Shown: positions 23,320-35,735, counted from the first letter of the stretch. The stretch: DNA of 64,000 bases from Nymphaea colorata (GCF_008831285.2 NC_045139.1:2798704-2862703); one strand, 5' to 3'. Notes: generated by a model from the letters alone, not told the origin. Program-made: numbers and translations.

Positions 23320-24600
23320 GAGAGAGAGAGAGAGAGAGAGAGAAGTTAGTAAAAACCAAACCTTCAAGTGAGGGATAAAAACCACACGATTGATTTTTTG
23401 TTCCAAAACTATTTTACATACAATATAAACATGTTAATTTTAATGTAAACATGCTTTGATTCAAGTTCTTTTAATGAAAAATGTTGTTGATTTTTTTATT
23501 ATCATGTCATGAGGGCCGTTCATTTTTCTATTTCAGTGACTTAATTATGAGGATAATGTAGATATACAAATATCACAACTCAAAATGTAGCACAAATGCA
23601 TCTATAAATACATAAAATAAACTCTTAGTTTCTGAAGGGCATTAGTGTAGATGAGAACTCAAGTTCTGTGGACTAACTTCATCAAAATAGTTAAAAAAAA
23701 TGACTAAAATAACATGCACAATGGAAAATGTGTAATTGATCGCTTATAAAAAATAAATCAGATAATTTATCATTTAGATACCAGTCTACTTTAAATTAAA
23801 GTGGTGAAAAAACAACAATCATACGGTTTAGGACTTGGGCAATGTAAATTTTATGTTTTTTCTTTCAGTATAGGAACTTTCAATCAATGAATGCATTCCA
23901 ACAATGAAAATAACAAACACATTACCGACTTGTTTTGACTTTTCAAAAGTTTTAAATGGAGCTTATGAGAATTGTTCCTAATAGACATATTTTTATATGA
24001 GAAACTAGATTAAGATTAAGATTAAGAACCTAAATGTTCTTAACTATATCCATCTCTTTTCATTCAGTGGTACCCATATATACTAAAGAATGTTACATTT
24101 GCCATGGTCAAAATTTAATTTCATAAACATAATGTATATAGGAAACGTAGATTTGGACAACCATCATTTGGGCACTACTTTTTAAAAGTTTAACCAGGTA
24201 TAAAACTAAAAAAGATTGAACGCCTAGTATTGAAAATGAAAGTCACGAAATTGGATGCCCATATGGGATCTCATAATCTCAAAAGGTTAATGCCAACAAT
24301 GGTAAAATCCGCACAAAATTCATTTCACATATCAGAATTTGTTCCAAAATAAGATTTTCTGTAAACTGAAGAATTCATATAAGCTAAAATACAAGCATCA
24401 TGAATATATAATTTCACTAGTTTCTAACTCACTATATGCAACTAATAAGTAACGCCAAATCTGCAATACTAAAAACGCCAAATCTGCAATAACAGCAAAT
24501 CCCCAAATGCTACATAATTCACGCATGACAAATAGAATTATAAAATCCCCAAATCTACAGCAGTGAAAAGAATAAACGCCTGTGCTGCTGTGAAGGAGAA
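22703..24600. other. Upstream region of the ZIP gene and gene-free AT-rich sequence
   Basis: The first 100-200 bases form the probable 5' leader and promoter of the ZIP gene (read on the minus strand). No coding sequence is supported. It contains a compound microsatellite at 23256-23343. Small repeated words (GCCAAATCTGCAATA, near 24453 and 24477) are the only other structure noticed. Confidence 0.4.
23256..23343. repeat. Compound (TA)n-(GA)n microsatellite
   Basis: About 30 TA units run to 23315, followed after two bases by about 13 GA units. The minus-strand frame with SLSLSLYIYIYI is an artefact of this repeat. Confidence 0.95.
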
Positions 24601-24726
24601 ATCATTAGACTTTGAACAGAATCCAGCAGTGAGGCCTTCATCGTCCCACGGCTTCAGTACACAACATTTTTCTCCTCCTATTTCGTCATTGCCCATTGAC
24701 TCGATGATCTTACACGATAACTAGCC

Positions 24727-24930
24727 ATGACAAAAGCAGAGGAAGAAGATGCTGATAAAACCACCGGTCTCGACCTCAAAGCTGTTGATGGCGGGTTCAG
24801 AGACCATCTTGGCCCTTCTACCAGGGAGACAGAGCTTAGGCTTGGGCTTTGCATCACTCGTGATAAAGAGGGTTGTGACGAGAAGAAGATTTTTAAGAGT
24901 TCAACGACCAGGAAAGAAAAGAACCACTAA
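24727..24930 (+). CDS. Small ORF with an LxLxL (EAR-like) motif; gene or Aux/IAA-like remnant
   Basis: An ATG-initiated frame of 67 codons at 24727. It is acidic at the N terminus (KAEEEDADKTTGLDLK) and contains ETELRLGL at about residues 34-41. This matches the domain I motif of Aux/IAA proteins, an LxLxL EAR repressor motif that binds TOPLESS co-repressors. The Lys/Arg-rich tail (RKEKNH) then stops. No PB1 domain (domains III/IV) was found downstream within 1.5 kb. It could be a free-standing small protein, the first exon of a gene with unrecognised later exons, a truncated pseudogene or chance. I do not claim a function. Confidence 0.25.
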   Translation: MTKAEEEDADKTTGLDLKAVDGGFRDHLGPSTRETELRLGLCITRDKEGCDEKKIFKSSTTRKEKNH

Positions 24931-25099
24931 AAATTCTTCAAAAAAGAGAAAGAACTTCATGGGGAGGAAATTTTTTTGGGGCAAACTGCAAAGAAACAAT
25001 CTAATAAGCAAAATTGAAGCACAGATGTGAATGATGAATCTGCTACCTGTCGATTAACCAAGATCGAGGCCGCTGCTGCCGTGCTGCGAGTTCTCTGAG

Positions 25100-25970
25100 T
25101 CTTTTATTGGGAGCAAAAGAAAGGCCAGTTTTGTAGTGTTCTTCAAGTGCTAGTTAAAATAATAGCGAAGATATTCTTGCATGCGCACACAATTTCTCAC
25201 AGAATAATGCGAACCTACTTCAGTTTTTGATTTATTTTTTTTATTTTTTTTAGTTAACGGCCTGAGGTATCTCACAACAAATTATTGCATGAAATAGATC
25301 TAAATTGGTTATAAGTTATGAGCCATGAGCATAGTATGTTATAAGTTGAGAATGACTAAAATACCCCTGCTGACTGGATCGCAAACCCAAGGGCCTGTGG
25401 GGCCTGACAGGAAACATGATAGGCAAAAATCATATTTTACTTGTCAAATTCAAAAATTTGGGGATTAACTTATATAAAAATTTTGAAAATTTATATTTTT
25501 ATTCATTTAAAAATATTGACAATATTATTTGGCCTCCAATAATAAACTATTTTTTTTTTTTCAATTGGATGGGGCGAGGCCACGGCGCAGGAGGGCCCTC
25601 CTGTCTTCCCTTTTCTATTTTTTTTGTGTTATTAATTTCTTACTTATTTTATTTTTTTTATTTTTTAAAATTTTTGAAAATTTACCATATTTTACTTACT
25701 TTTTTTCATGTTTGTTTAAAGCTGGCTTTATTATACCCAAAAGAAACCTTTCCATTTAAAACAAATTTGGGACGTTATTTGTGACTATAGACATTCAATT
25801 GGAGGAATCATTAAAAGAAAAAACGTTAGATAGATTGAAAATTTTGCTATCTTTCCTGTCATATATCATTCAAGAACCATTTTGCAACTCACTGAAAAAT
25901 ACTTGCTTTATTGCTCCACATGAGATGGTCCCATAAGCACCAAAAAAGTCTTTTGAGCGACCATCTTCAA
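25100..25970. other. Gene-free stretch, T-rich
   Basis: It contains poly-T and TTTATTTTTT runs and a frame at 25416-25784 that is dominated by Phe/Leu/Ile from these runs. No motifs, and no gene supported. Confidence 0.4.
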
Positions 25971-25983
25971 GTTACACTACAGG

Positions 25984-26219
25984 CTTGACAAGAACGCAGA
26001 GTGTGTCACTCGTCTTGAATCACTGATTAGAAGCCATTGCGATGGACTGGTAGCATTGCCTGAGGAAACAAGAGAATTAGTTGCTTTGAAGTACTTGGTT
26101 ATCGGTTACTGCATTAGATTAACAGCATCATCCAGCGCCTTAATCATCTAAGAACCCTACAAATCAATGGGTGCCCTTTCATAAAGAAGATGTTGCTGAA
26201 GCTGAAAAAAGAAGAATAG
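25984..26219 (+). pseudogene. NLR disease-resistance leucine-rich-repeat tail, frameshifted fragment
   Basis: From 25984 the frame reads ...TRLESLIRSHCDGLVALPE ETRELVALKYLVIGYCIRLT, which has the LxxL..L.I..C spacing of the last repeats of plant NLR (CC-NBS-LRR) proteins. Near 26137 a one-base shift moves into a second frame reading LNHLRTLQINGCPF IKKM...KKEE and a stop at 26217-26219. LRTLxIxGCPF is typical of the C-terminal end of such receptors. No NB-ARC (P-loop, GLPL) sequence was found upstream, so this is a dead relic. Weak LRR-like words near 26870-26960 (SVKHLEL) may belong to the same decayed locus. Confidence 0.6.
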
Positions 26220-26744
26220 AACCACAACCACAAGATTGAAATCGATTACCAGACGATTAATCAATCACCGGATGGCTTTGCTCAAAAAGGCGGGGTGGCG
26301 GAGTGATTTCTTTCGATTCTGAAGCCCAAACGAGCCATAGATTTAAGCAGATTACCTCAGCCTATTGCTCAAGAGGATTTTTGGGGTGACTTCTAGTGTC
26401 ACGAAGCTCAACGCATGGTTGATGGATTCTTAATATAGATTACCTTGGTCTGTTTTTGAGGACTACTGTTATTGAGGCCTTAGACTAGATTACCTTGGTC
26501 AGTTCTTGAGGTCCTGAGGACTTTGATAGTTAAATAATTGGTGGGTGACCCTCTTCTCTCTCTCTCTCTCTCCCTCTTTGCTTTAATATATACTATTTTT
26601 TAAAAAATGATTTTTAATAAGATATTTTTTAAAAAATGATTTTTACAGTGTACTATTCAAGATATTTTTTTGCTCAGTCATGCTTTTGTATATAGTTTAA
26701 ATTTCAAGAAAGCTAAAGCCATATGTATTAAAAGAAGGGTTATT

Positions 26745-26815
26745 GATGCGCAAGTTGAAGTGCATTAGATGTGACATCACCAGTCACCAAAAACTTAGGA
26801 GGGAAGGGATTAGGT
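26745..26815 (+). repeat. Partial SINE-like copy (family of 61672-61830)
   Basis: GATGCGCAAGTTGAAG...GTGACATCACCAGTCACCAAAAAC matches, with several differences, the 3' part of the unit at 61763-61820 (GATGTGCAAGTTGAAGC...GATGACACCCTGAGGCACTAAAAAC). It shows that the unit is dispersed, as expected of a transposed repeat. Confidence 0.4.
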
Positions 26816-27141
26816 GGGAGCTTGGGCTCTCCGCCAATCAGTGAATCTCCCCAACTCACTGGGAAAGTTAGATGCATTAAACTGGACTTGCGTAAAGCCC
26901 GTGACCGGTGGGTTGAATGGGTTTCTTGCGGAAAGTGTTAAGCACCTTGAGCTTTAAGAAGAATGGAAGAACCATGAAGATTTGCTCTCTCTCTCCTATG
27001 TCCTCAGCTATGTTGTTTAATGGGGGAGAGATAATGTTTCCTTCTTGTGAGAGCTTCTGAAAGAAACCCTCTCTCGCCATATCCATTCATCACTATCATG
27101 GAAATGCTCATTAGAAGTGTGTAAACTTAATTTATGTGGGG

Positions 27142-27245
27142 CAGACCCTCAGGATGCTGAAGAACAGCATTGCGGAATTTGAACAGGAAGCTGGTTTCAA
27201 GGTGAACCCAAGCAAGAGACTAACTTTCTTGTTAGATATGAAAAA
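27142..27245 (+). mobile_element. LINE-type reverse transcriptase fragment
   Basis: The frame from 27142 reads QTLRMLKNSIAEFEQEAGFK then VNPSK. This corresponds to the conserved segment following the YADD box in plant non-LTR reverse transcriptases (typically ...F...SGLKVNPSKS...). No YADD box, endonuclease or RNase H domain is readable around it and the frame breaks soon after, so this is a scrap of an old LINE insertion. Confidence 0.45.
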
Positions 27246-27249
27246 CCAG

Positions 27250-28857
27250 GAGATGGCAATGATTACCACTATGTTTGGATGATGGAAAGGAAAGGATTTT
27301 GATAGACAGATTGGATGAGAGGGGAGCCGCCGGTCAGGTCAGTGGTTGCAGTTAGTCTGAACTGAATGCCATCATCTTCTAATTAAAGTCAATAATATGT
27401 TTGCTAATTGGAAGATGATGCTCCTTTCGCTCACCTGAAGGTTATGTCCTATAAAATATGTTTTAGATGCTATCCCTGTATGTTGGTGCATGAGCATTGA
27501 GATCATTTGGATAATATTCAGAAAAAAAAAAAAGCATTCAATGGGCGGTACATTATGGAGAAAAGGTATAGTTTTGGCAAGATCACTGATATGGTTCTCT
27601 CCTTGTCAGCTAGACATTTGGTGGAAGTCATTGCTTTTCGTTCTAAGATCGGCCGACCCATGTTCAAAGACTTTTAGAGGAGCTGAACATCTGTCCCAGA
27701 TTAGCTAAGCTGGTGGAAGAAGCTTAAGATGAACAGCTCTAACTATACAACCAACAGGTGGAGCTACATTGGAGCTGCTGCTAGCTACTGCCTACACCAC
27801 TCATTGGGATTAAGGCTGGACTCACTAGTCACATGTGACTGCCACACTGGACTCGGGCTGGTGACTACGTGATCCTCAGCCAAAATATCTGGTTCCACCA
27901 CTGCATATAAACCCATGGAGTGTTTCAAATAGGCTCAGAAAGACGTATTTGAGTGAAGGTTGTGAAGTAGCATGTGGACATTTAAGGCTCTCTCCTGCAA
28001 GCCTACATAGCGGTGGAAGGCAAGCTCCCCACAGAATAGTGCAATGAAAAAGCTGAAACTGGGGTTCCAGATGACTATCAGGCGTCACTAAAGTAGATCT
28101 GCAAACGAAGAGGATGAATCTGCTCTTCAATTGCAGACTTGCAGCAAGGCAGCCAAGGCTGGAGGGAAGGCGATAGGGAATTTTGGTTACTGGAAGCCTC
28201 AGGGTGATAATGTAGGGAAGTCATGGATTGGTAGCACAGTGGGAAGATAAAAAGCAAAACAGTTGGAAGATATTAAAGCTAAAGAAAGCATTCAATAAAT
28301 TATGTTGTTTTTTCTTGTGATTCTCATGCTATGGTGGTAGCACAACACTCTAATTAGGCAAACTGCTTTGCCTTTTACAGGTAAAATGATTGAGGATTTT
28401 GTAAAGGCAAACAGTCAAAGCGATTATAGTTTTTTCTTGGCACCAAGAGTCAAAGCGATTATTCAAGGTAAAATTATTTTTCAAAATATAATCTAATGCC
28501 TTTCCTTAATAAAGAACGCTTTTGTAAATCAACTTATAAATTTAAGCAGTCATCGGTAAACTTCACTTAAAGTATAACCTCAAGCATACAGTGATGAACC
28601 AACAGAACGCCCTGTCAACAAATAAAAAAACATAAATAATATTAGATTTACAGTGCATAAAACAAGCAACAGTGTCAGGAAGAGCATCTGAACTTTCTCA
28701 GCGTTAAATTCTGCTCACATCCAGTGGTGAAGACAACAATTTAAGGCACAAATATGTAAATTTATAGTTGAATGAGGCACTGACATTCGAATATATATAT
28801 TTATTTATTGACCTCCTCATATGTGGCCCCGCCACTGCATTCAACTCATGGGAGCAT
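27250..28857. other. Decayed repeat-like sequence and 3' flank of eIF6
   Basis: There are many broken frames and no recognisable product. The composition up to about 28300 is less AT-rich than ordinary intergenic DNA here, which suggests old coding or transposon sequence, but I could not identify it. The last 250 bases are probably the eIF6 3' UTR (minus strand). Confidence 0.35.
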
Positions 28858-31800
28858 TTAGACAAAATGGTCAATAAGAGATTTCCTCATCTCATTCACA
28901 ATGGCGCTTGGCTGTGCTTCCCTCAATTTGAATACGCTTTCAACCACAGAGAGCTCGGTCGCAGTTGTGTCTGAACCACAGAAGGCAGTCCAGTCATTAA
29001 CCGTCATACCTGAAGCAACAACGTCACAACCCCTGTTCACAGTCCCTGCTACTAGGGGCACCTGAAGAAGTGTTGACAGCTCCTCAAGGTCTTCAATAGA
29101 CGTATGAGGATGGACCTATAGTTGAGTGATTTCTTGTAAGTTGATAAACTACATCTCAGTAATACGAAATGGCAATGCTCGAAGCAGCATTAGAGGGTAA
29201 AAGATGAAATTTATACCAAACCACCCCTGTTAGAGAAGACGCAGTAACTCCCCACGAGAATATTTCCAGCAATGGTCTGCCTGAACACTTCAACTCCAAG
29301 GACATCTGCAACCAATTCTTCTGTTTCCTGGAAAAACAAAATAGAAATTGCACCACAGTCCATCAAGGCATTAAGCTGAAATACTTGAACACATAAGTTT
29401 GATCCTAACACTAAATGAATTATTCAAGGTGAAAAAAATATGAAATTTCTGCTTTATTGCACATTTAGACCAGCAAACTTGGATGCTAGTGTCACAAGAA
29501 GTTACTATCACCTCAGCCAGTGAAGCCAGTCAATGGCATCTAGGTCATATTTACCATGCTTACTCTGTCCCAACTTTCAGATAATATTGATTCCGCAAAC
29601 TCTAAACTATTTCTGACTGATTCACAAAGTTTTCAGATGGATGCATTTATATAACAAATGGCTTGCTGGTATTGTTGAAATGTCTTATTAAGCAAGTCAC
29701 TATCTTCAAACTTTTCGAAACTCATACCTAATAGGGGGATCACCATCATATCCCTTTCTTTATCTATGGTTTTCTGACCTTGATCACCCCTATTTGGATT
29801 TTTTTTTCCTCGTAAAAGTTTCTGTCAATGTTCCATCAACCAAGTACCTTAGTTTCATGTAAGTCCTATTTCATGCAAGCATGCAAAAATATTCCTCTGG
29901 CTTCATCTCAACTTTCATAGAAAAATATAACATATTTTATTAGCAATCAGAAAGTAATACGGCATAATTTCCATGCATACCCGATCCAGATCAGGATGAA
30001 TAAGAGCAACATGGTCATTGCAGGCTATGCAATTTCCCAAGGCAGATAGCTTTTCTTCAATGCGCTGAACTACCACTTGATCAGGCAAACTGTTCCGCAA
30101 GTGATGAAGTTCTGTGAAATGAGAGCAATTAGATGTACTAGACAACGAAAAAGGTTCAGATTGTGCATGATCACATGTACATAGTACAATCTACATAAAC
30201 CAAATGACTATATAGACAACAAAAAAGGATCCAGAATATGTGTGAACATATAAACACAGCAACATGGCTTTAAATATAATAGGAGGTCTACAAAAACCCA
30301 ATAATCAAACCATTCACCCAGAAACCAATCCTAGAACTGTAGTGTACCTAATCACATGATCTAGATACGAAACTTCTCCAGAAATTGTTCCTTTGATTAG
30401 AACACAGAAAGGATCTTAAGAAACATGAAACAATAACAAACAAGCATTATTGATAATTGAACCATGAAAATCATTCCATACAGATTTGCCTAGCGCCAGG
30501 CACCAGCTCCTTGTTATCTCAACTTCCCAACAACTAAGAACGGTGAATCCATATTCAATCAGTTAGCAGTTGGGTATAGCTTTCCTGGTGGTTCCATGTC
30601 ATGTCTTACACTCCCCAAATCATTGCTTTCTTCTGATGAAAAAATTTGTGCAAGCTCTGCATGCAATCATGATTATGCTGCAATGCTTGGCATCAAATAT
30701 TTAGGGTAAGGCATCAAATATCCACTACAGTCTACAGCCAGAACATATGAGAATCACAAAATCAGTCCACAAATGCATAGAAAAATGGCAGATATTCTGT
30801 TGGACACTCACCGAGCTCACACAACAAATACTTCTTGGAAATAAAAATAGAGACAAAAGAGTACAAATAATTTTACAGGTAGTCTGCAAAACAAGCCAAT
30901 GGATAATGTACATGTACTGCAACTCAAAATGATATTACCAATGAATGAGAGGTTCCAAAAACCAAAATAATGTGGTTGAAATAAAATTACCTTGATCAGT
31001 GGTAGTATGAGGCAGAAGCAGTCCATTCTTATTTCCTAAAAAAGAAACAGAAATAGATGAACATACTCAAGCCGGTAAAAATTTTCTTAGCATATTAAAA
31101 AATCCTATTTAGAATCTGACAAACCAGCACAAAGTCGACCAATGATTCTAGTTCCTGCAATTGATGTTTTGGTGACAGGAATGACATCGGCAAGTTCTGC
31201 TTCAAAAGTGCTGTAAAATAGGTAAAGTAAACCCAAAAGAAGATCAAAATCAGGCATCGCAAAGACATGATCAAATGATGTCACATAATGAGAACATGAA
31301 GCTTCTATAATAGTTTTAAAAAACTAACCTGTAAAAGTTTTCAGATCCACCAATAGCAACTAAGCAATATGCATTTGTTAACTTTGAAAATACCCCAACT
31401 TCACAGGAATTTTCAAACTGGAGTCCTGTACACAAGTACAAAAAGGGGGAAAAAAAACATTAGCTTCAAGTTCATATGCACAACAAAAATTAATTTAGAA
31501 GATTATTCTTGAACTACATTAACCAAGCCAAAAATTCAGCAGTTAACAAAGAGAAAACACAAATCACATTAGGTACTGAGCCAAGTGAGATAATAGAGGT
31601 AAACAGCATGGAGCCGGAGTCACAACTGGCAACAGCAGGGGCTAACGGCCGATTTCGAAATAAATTTCTGATATCTATGTACTTGTGCTCATTAGAAGCC
31701 TAACTGAAGTGACTTTAATAATAAAATTAACACTAAAAAGTGTAAAATAATCTAGTTTCCTTTCCTTAAACTGCTGTAATAGCTTCAAGAAAACACCAGC

Positions 31801-33004
31801 ATGGACAGGACTATCTTCACTTGTACCTCCCAACAACTTGCATTTTGAGACGTTTGCAAATGCACAATCACACTTTCAGTTCAAACTAAAACTACCTGAA
31901 GGACTAAAGGTGAAGGTTAATCATACCGCTTGATGTCTCTTCCTAAAAAAGCATAAGAAAAAAGAGCTGAAATTGAACATTAACAAGATTAGCAGTAAAA
32001 GGACCCGTCTATAACCAGATGGACACTAAAAATTTTTAGAAAAATGTTATCCATACAAAATTTTCTGCGCTACTTCAGAATATCACAATAATATTCTACA
32101 AAAATCAGTCCATAGCAATTGCAAAATGGAGACACTAGATAAATTTCCATTTTTCTATTAACAAAACAATAAATATAGTTTTATGGATTCTCTGCAGATT
32201 GTGATCCATTAGAACTGAACAAGTACCTATATTTTTTCTCAAAAGTACAAATAAGAAAATACCTAACAAGAAGATTGAATAGAAAAGGTAACAATAAGTG
32301 ACAGAAGACATCAAAATTGTGCACATAAATAAGCCCATAAAAGTTCAGAGTTTTTCTAACAATTAGAACAAAGGGGACCCAAAAAAATCATACTTTCACA
32401 GAATAAAACAAAACCCGTTCAGGGCATCAATAAGTACAAATTCAAGAAAGTGGGGGTCATAAGAATGAAAAAGAAAATGTTAATAAGAAATATGGAATAA
32501 AAAATGAAATCATTTGCAGTCAATAAAGTCACCATTTTAACTGAGTACAAGACTACAAGCAGATATTTTACTTCACCGTTTGATAAACATACTTAACCCA
32601 CGCAGAATGTTATTTTTGGGCCTCTTTCAATAAATATAACAATGTTCAAGACAAACCTCACCTTAACCCATCAACTCAAGCTGGATATTCTTGTTACCGA
32701 ATAAGTACTTCCCCACCCCCCCACCCCCCAAATATGAGATTAAACAACTAAGCAAATATACCACAAGAACATTCCATGGACAAGATAGACAAAGGCCAGA
32801 AGACATCATATCAAGAGGACATAAACACGATTAGAACTTTTGTTCAACGGTTAGAACACAGGGGACCAAAGAAATATAAAAAAGGTCATGCTTCCACATG
32901 ATAGAATCAAAGATCAAACCGATTCCATTCATCAATAAACCCAAATTCAAGAAAAAAGATATTAGATATGCAGTGTGGATAATAAAGATCTTACGGGTAG
33001 CCAT
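28858..33004 (-). CDS. eIF6: Eukaryotic translation initiation factor 6
   Basis: Seven coding exons on the minus strand: 33004-32995, 31425-31329, 31210-31125, 31035-30991, 30111-29981, 29327-29217 and 29115-28858. All have GT-AG borders, and the phases join without error to give exactly 245 residues, the canonical length. The protein begins [20 protein letters not shown]. It includes [36 protein letters not shown] and [20 protein letters not shown], and ends with [30 protein letters not shown] and [17 protein letters not shown]. These are hallmark blocks of the five-fold pentein fold. eIF6 binds the 60S subunit, prevents premature 40S joining and is required for 60S biogenesis in the nucleolus. 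The first coding exon holds only 10 coding nucleotides. Nothing is truncated. Confidence 0.97.
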
Positions 33005-34130
33005 CAGAACACTTCAATCTCCAACAAGCACAATAGAGAGACACCAAACCAAACCCCTGTAACGCAATGACCCCTAAGTTAATAATTCACAAGTACAATT
33101 GAAACTCACAATTAACCCATAATCAAAATAACAAGCTACTCCGCGTGGTGTGGGTGCGGACACGAGTGCCATGCAATTTGTAAAAACTCGGGTGCAGGGC
33201 CCAGCCGTACGAGTGGGTTATATATGTATATGACACCGCAATTGGAAAACAATTGGGTGCAGCGACACATACATATGTGTGTATGCGTGTGTATGTGAAC
33301 AAAAATAAGATTCTAAACAAACAAAATAATGCATTGATAATTCATTATTTTTAAATATATAAATAAAGACACTAATTAACAAAGTAGCAAAAAATTCCAA
33401 AATCTATCACATATGCCCAATCAAGCACAACTAATACACCATCATCGATATAATGGTAGTAAAAGGTGGCTAACTACAAAAAAAATGGTGGCCCAGAAAA
33501 AACAACTATTCAACCTACGAATAACTCAGAAGGTCAGAACAACTAAGAGGTCATCCGATGAAGTGAGCACCAGCAGCCCCATTTGTCTTTTTTTTTCAAG
33601 GTCCCGCCGGCGACGCCCGACACTGCAGGGGCTGCTCAGGCAGCACCCTTTTTTTCTCTTTTCCAGTGGATAAAAATAAAATTAAAAAACATGGAAATGG
33701 AACACCATGGAAAGAACACGACCACTCCTCCCTCTCGCTGATCGGAGGCACCTCGCCCGTCGGTCGACCTTCCACCGTCGGGACGACCATCGGTGGAGAA
33801 ATAAACAAATAGAGAAACTAAAAAGAGATAGAGAACATTAGCCAACGGACATAAAGTAAAAAGAAATTGAAGAAGAAGTGGGACGCATCTTCCGTCGGAA
33901 GGACGACCGGTGGATAAATAGAGAGAGAGAGAGAGGGATAGTACAAAAGGGGAAGAAGAAAGGCTGCCGGCCCGGAGGAGCCCCTCTGCGCGTCCATGGA
34001 GAGAAATAGAGATACACGGAGGGAGAGTACCTCTGTCTCAGCAGGAGCAGAAGGCTTCAACTTCTTCTGCGCACAGGGAAAGTAGGGAAACAGCAGCCCG
34101 CCTTCGCGCGATGAAGAGGTAACGTCGCTC
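33005..34130 (-). promoter_or_regulatory. 5' UTR of eIF6 with a probable leader intron
   Basis: On the minus strand an acceptor (GTTACAG|GGG, exon start 33056) lies 52 bases before the ATG. A donor (AGACAGAG|GTACTC, exon end 34031) lies about 1 kb further upstream in GC-rich, leader-like sequence, so a 5' UTR intron of about 33057-34030 is likely. The proposed intron contains repeat-like GGGTGCGGACACGAGTG sequence (33148-33260) that resembles dispersed plant elements. Open frames across 33400-34060 are not supported as genes. Confidence 0.45.
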
Positions 34131-34187
34131 GCGGGAAAAAATCTCGCCTTCTGCCCTAACCAGCTGCTGCATCCTGATCCAGGAATT

Positions 34188-34223
34188 AATAAAAATCCGA
34201 CCCCGTGGGGTCAGATTTTTATT
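34188..34223. repeat. Near-perfect 17-bp inverted repeat with a 2-nt loop
   Basis: AATAAAAATCCGACCCC, then GT, then GGGGTCAGATTTTTATT. The arms match at 16 of 17 positions; the exception is C opposite A on this strand, which becomes G-U on the other. It sits just upstream of the eIF6 leader. The flanking GGAATTATAATTCC and GGTAATCAAACG words (34276-34301) suggest that it lies in a small transposon remnant. Confidence 0.8.
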
Positions 34224-35353
34224 CCGAAACGAAAATCCCGTGTTTGTTCCCCTCAGTCAAATCCCTAAAAACTTGGAATTATAATTCCGGGTAATCAAAC
34301 GTTCCTTCGTGCCCAATACAAGGGTCAAACTCAAAGCTGATCAGTTGACCTTGATAAGAAAATCCAAATCTAATTACTAACGGAATCTGAGTCCGGGTCA
34401 ATAGATTAACAGCTACTCCCAAATCTGTATTTGTATGCATCCAAATCTTGACCCAGTCTATCTCTCATTACGCATTATCCGGATAGTCTAATTGTATCTA
34501 CTTCAATCCGATTATATCTCTTAAAATAAATGGTGAAAAAGTTGTCTTCGATTTAACAATCCAAATGTGGATCATATTTGAACCAAACAGCATAAATTTC
34601 GAAGCAGTTATAGATTGTTTGAGGTCGACGTGTTTGATTAGACCAAACATCAGAAAGACCACCAACAAAAAAACTATGTTTTTAAAAATATTAGTTTTTG
34701 CAAATCAGTAGTTTTTATATAATACTGGAAGTATATGAAATCTAATCCTTTTGAAATAATCTATAAATAAAATGACCTATAAATGAATAGGTCAAGGTGT
34801 TTATCATGGCTTTTCACTGCAATCGCGCTTATAAACGAGCAGGTCTTTCGAAATACTACAAAAAAAAAAAAACTATTGAAACTAAAAAACCACAAGTTAA
34901 GGGGGTTTTAACTTTTATGATTGCCTCTCATTTATTATATAAAGCGACATCTGATCATTAAATTTCATTATTGGTTATAAATTTTTGTTCGCTTCATTGT
35001 AAATTTGTAATGCTTGCATTTATAAAATTTAAGATCTTAAATTCATGCTTTTCAAATCTACACTAGCTTGCTATAACAGGCCTCAGGAAAACAACACAGA
35101 AGATGTCAAATTAGGAGTTTAGGATTTTTTTTGTCACAGGGATCAAATTGTAGTTCCAAAATTTGAACATGAACGAAATATAAATTTTTAGATTTTTATA
35201 TATATTAATGAACTTTTAAAAATAGAAGGAGTGCCTAGGCCTTTACTAGCCCCACACTCATAGTGTAAGAACTTTTTTTTTTTTGTCAAATTGAAGAAAG
35301 GAGCGCAATGGTTCATGAATATGTCGACGTTCCACCGAGTGAATAAACATCAC

Positions 35354-35465
35354 AACTCATTTTATAAAAAAACATTCAAGGTTGAGGACTGCGTCAATGT
35401 CTAGTTATGAACTCATTTTATAAAAAACATTCATGGTCGATGACTGCGTCAATGTCTAGTTATGA
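35354..35465. repeat. 56-bp tandem duplication
   Basis: AACTCATTTTATAAAAAA...CAATGTCTAGTTATG occurs at 35354 and again at 35410 with a handful of differences. It is intergenic, with no coding content. Confidence 0.8.
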
Positions 35466-35579
35466 ACTAATGTGCTGAAAAATTAACATTACACAGTTTA
35501 GTTCATAATTCTTGAAACAAAATACCTCGTTTATTCAATAATTATAGTTTCTTAAAAAATGACATTTTGATTCTAAAAT

Positions 35580-35620
35580 TCTACGGTTATGGATTTATCA
35601 AACGCCCCCTTATTGGATCA
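35580..35620. mobile_element. Solo terminal end of a GGGGGC-TTTGATAA type element
   Basis: TTATCAAACGCCCCCTTA is the reverse complement of TAAGGGGGCGTTTGATAA, matching the left end of the element at 335-701 including the adjacent TAA. I could not find the partner end, so this is a partial or decayed copy. Confidence 0.4.
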
Positions 35621-35735
35621 ACTGTGAATATGCATTACATTGGTCCTTTGCATTTATGCAAATGAAAGAACAAGACAATCATAAGGATCATGTTGCTTGG
35701 TGCAATAGTAAGTGTCCCACGTGGTTTGAAGTTAG

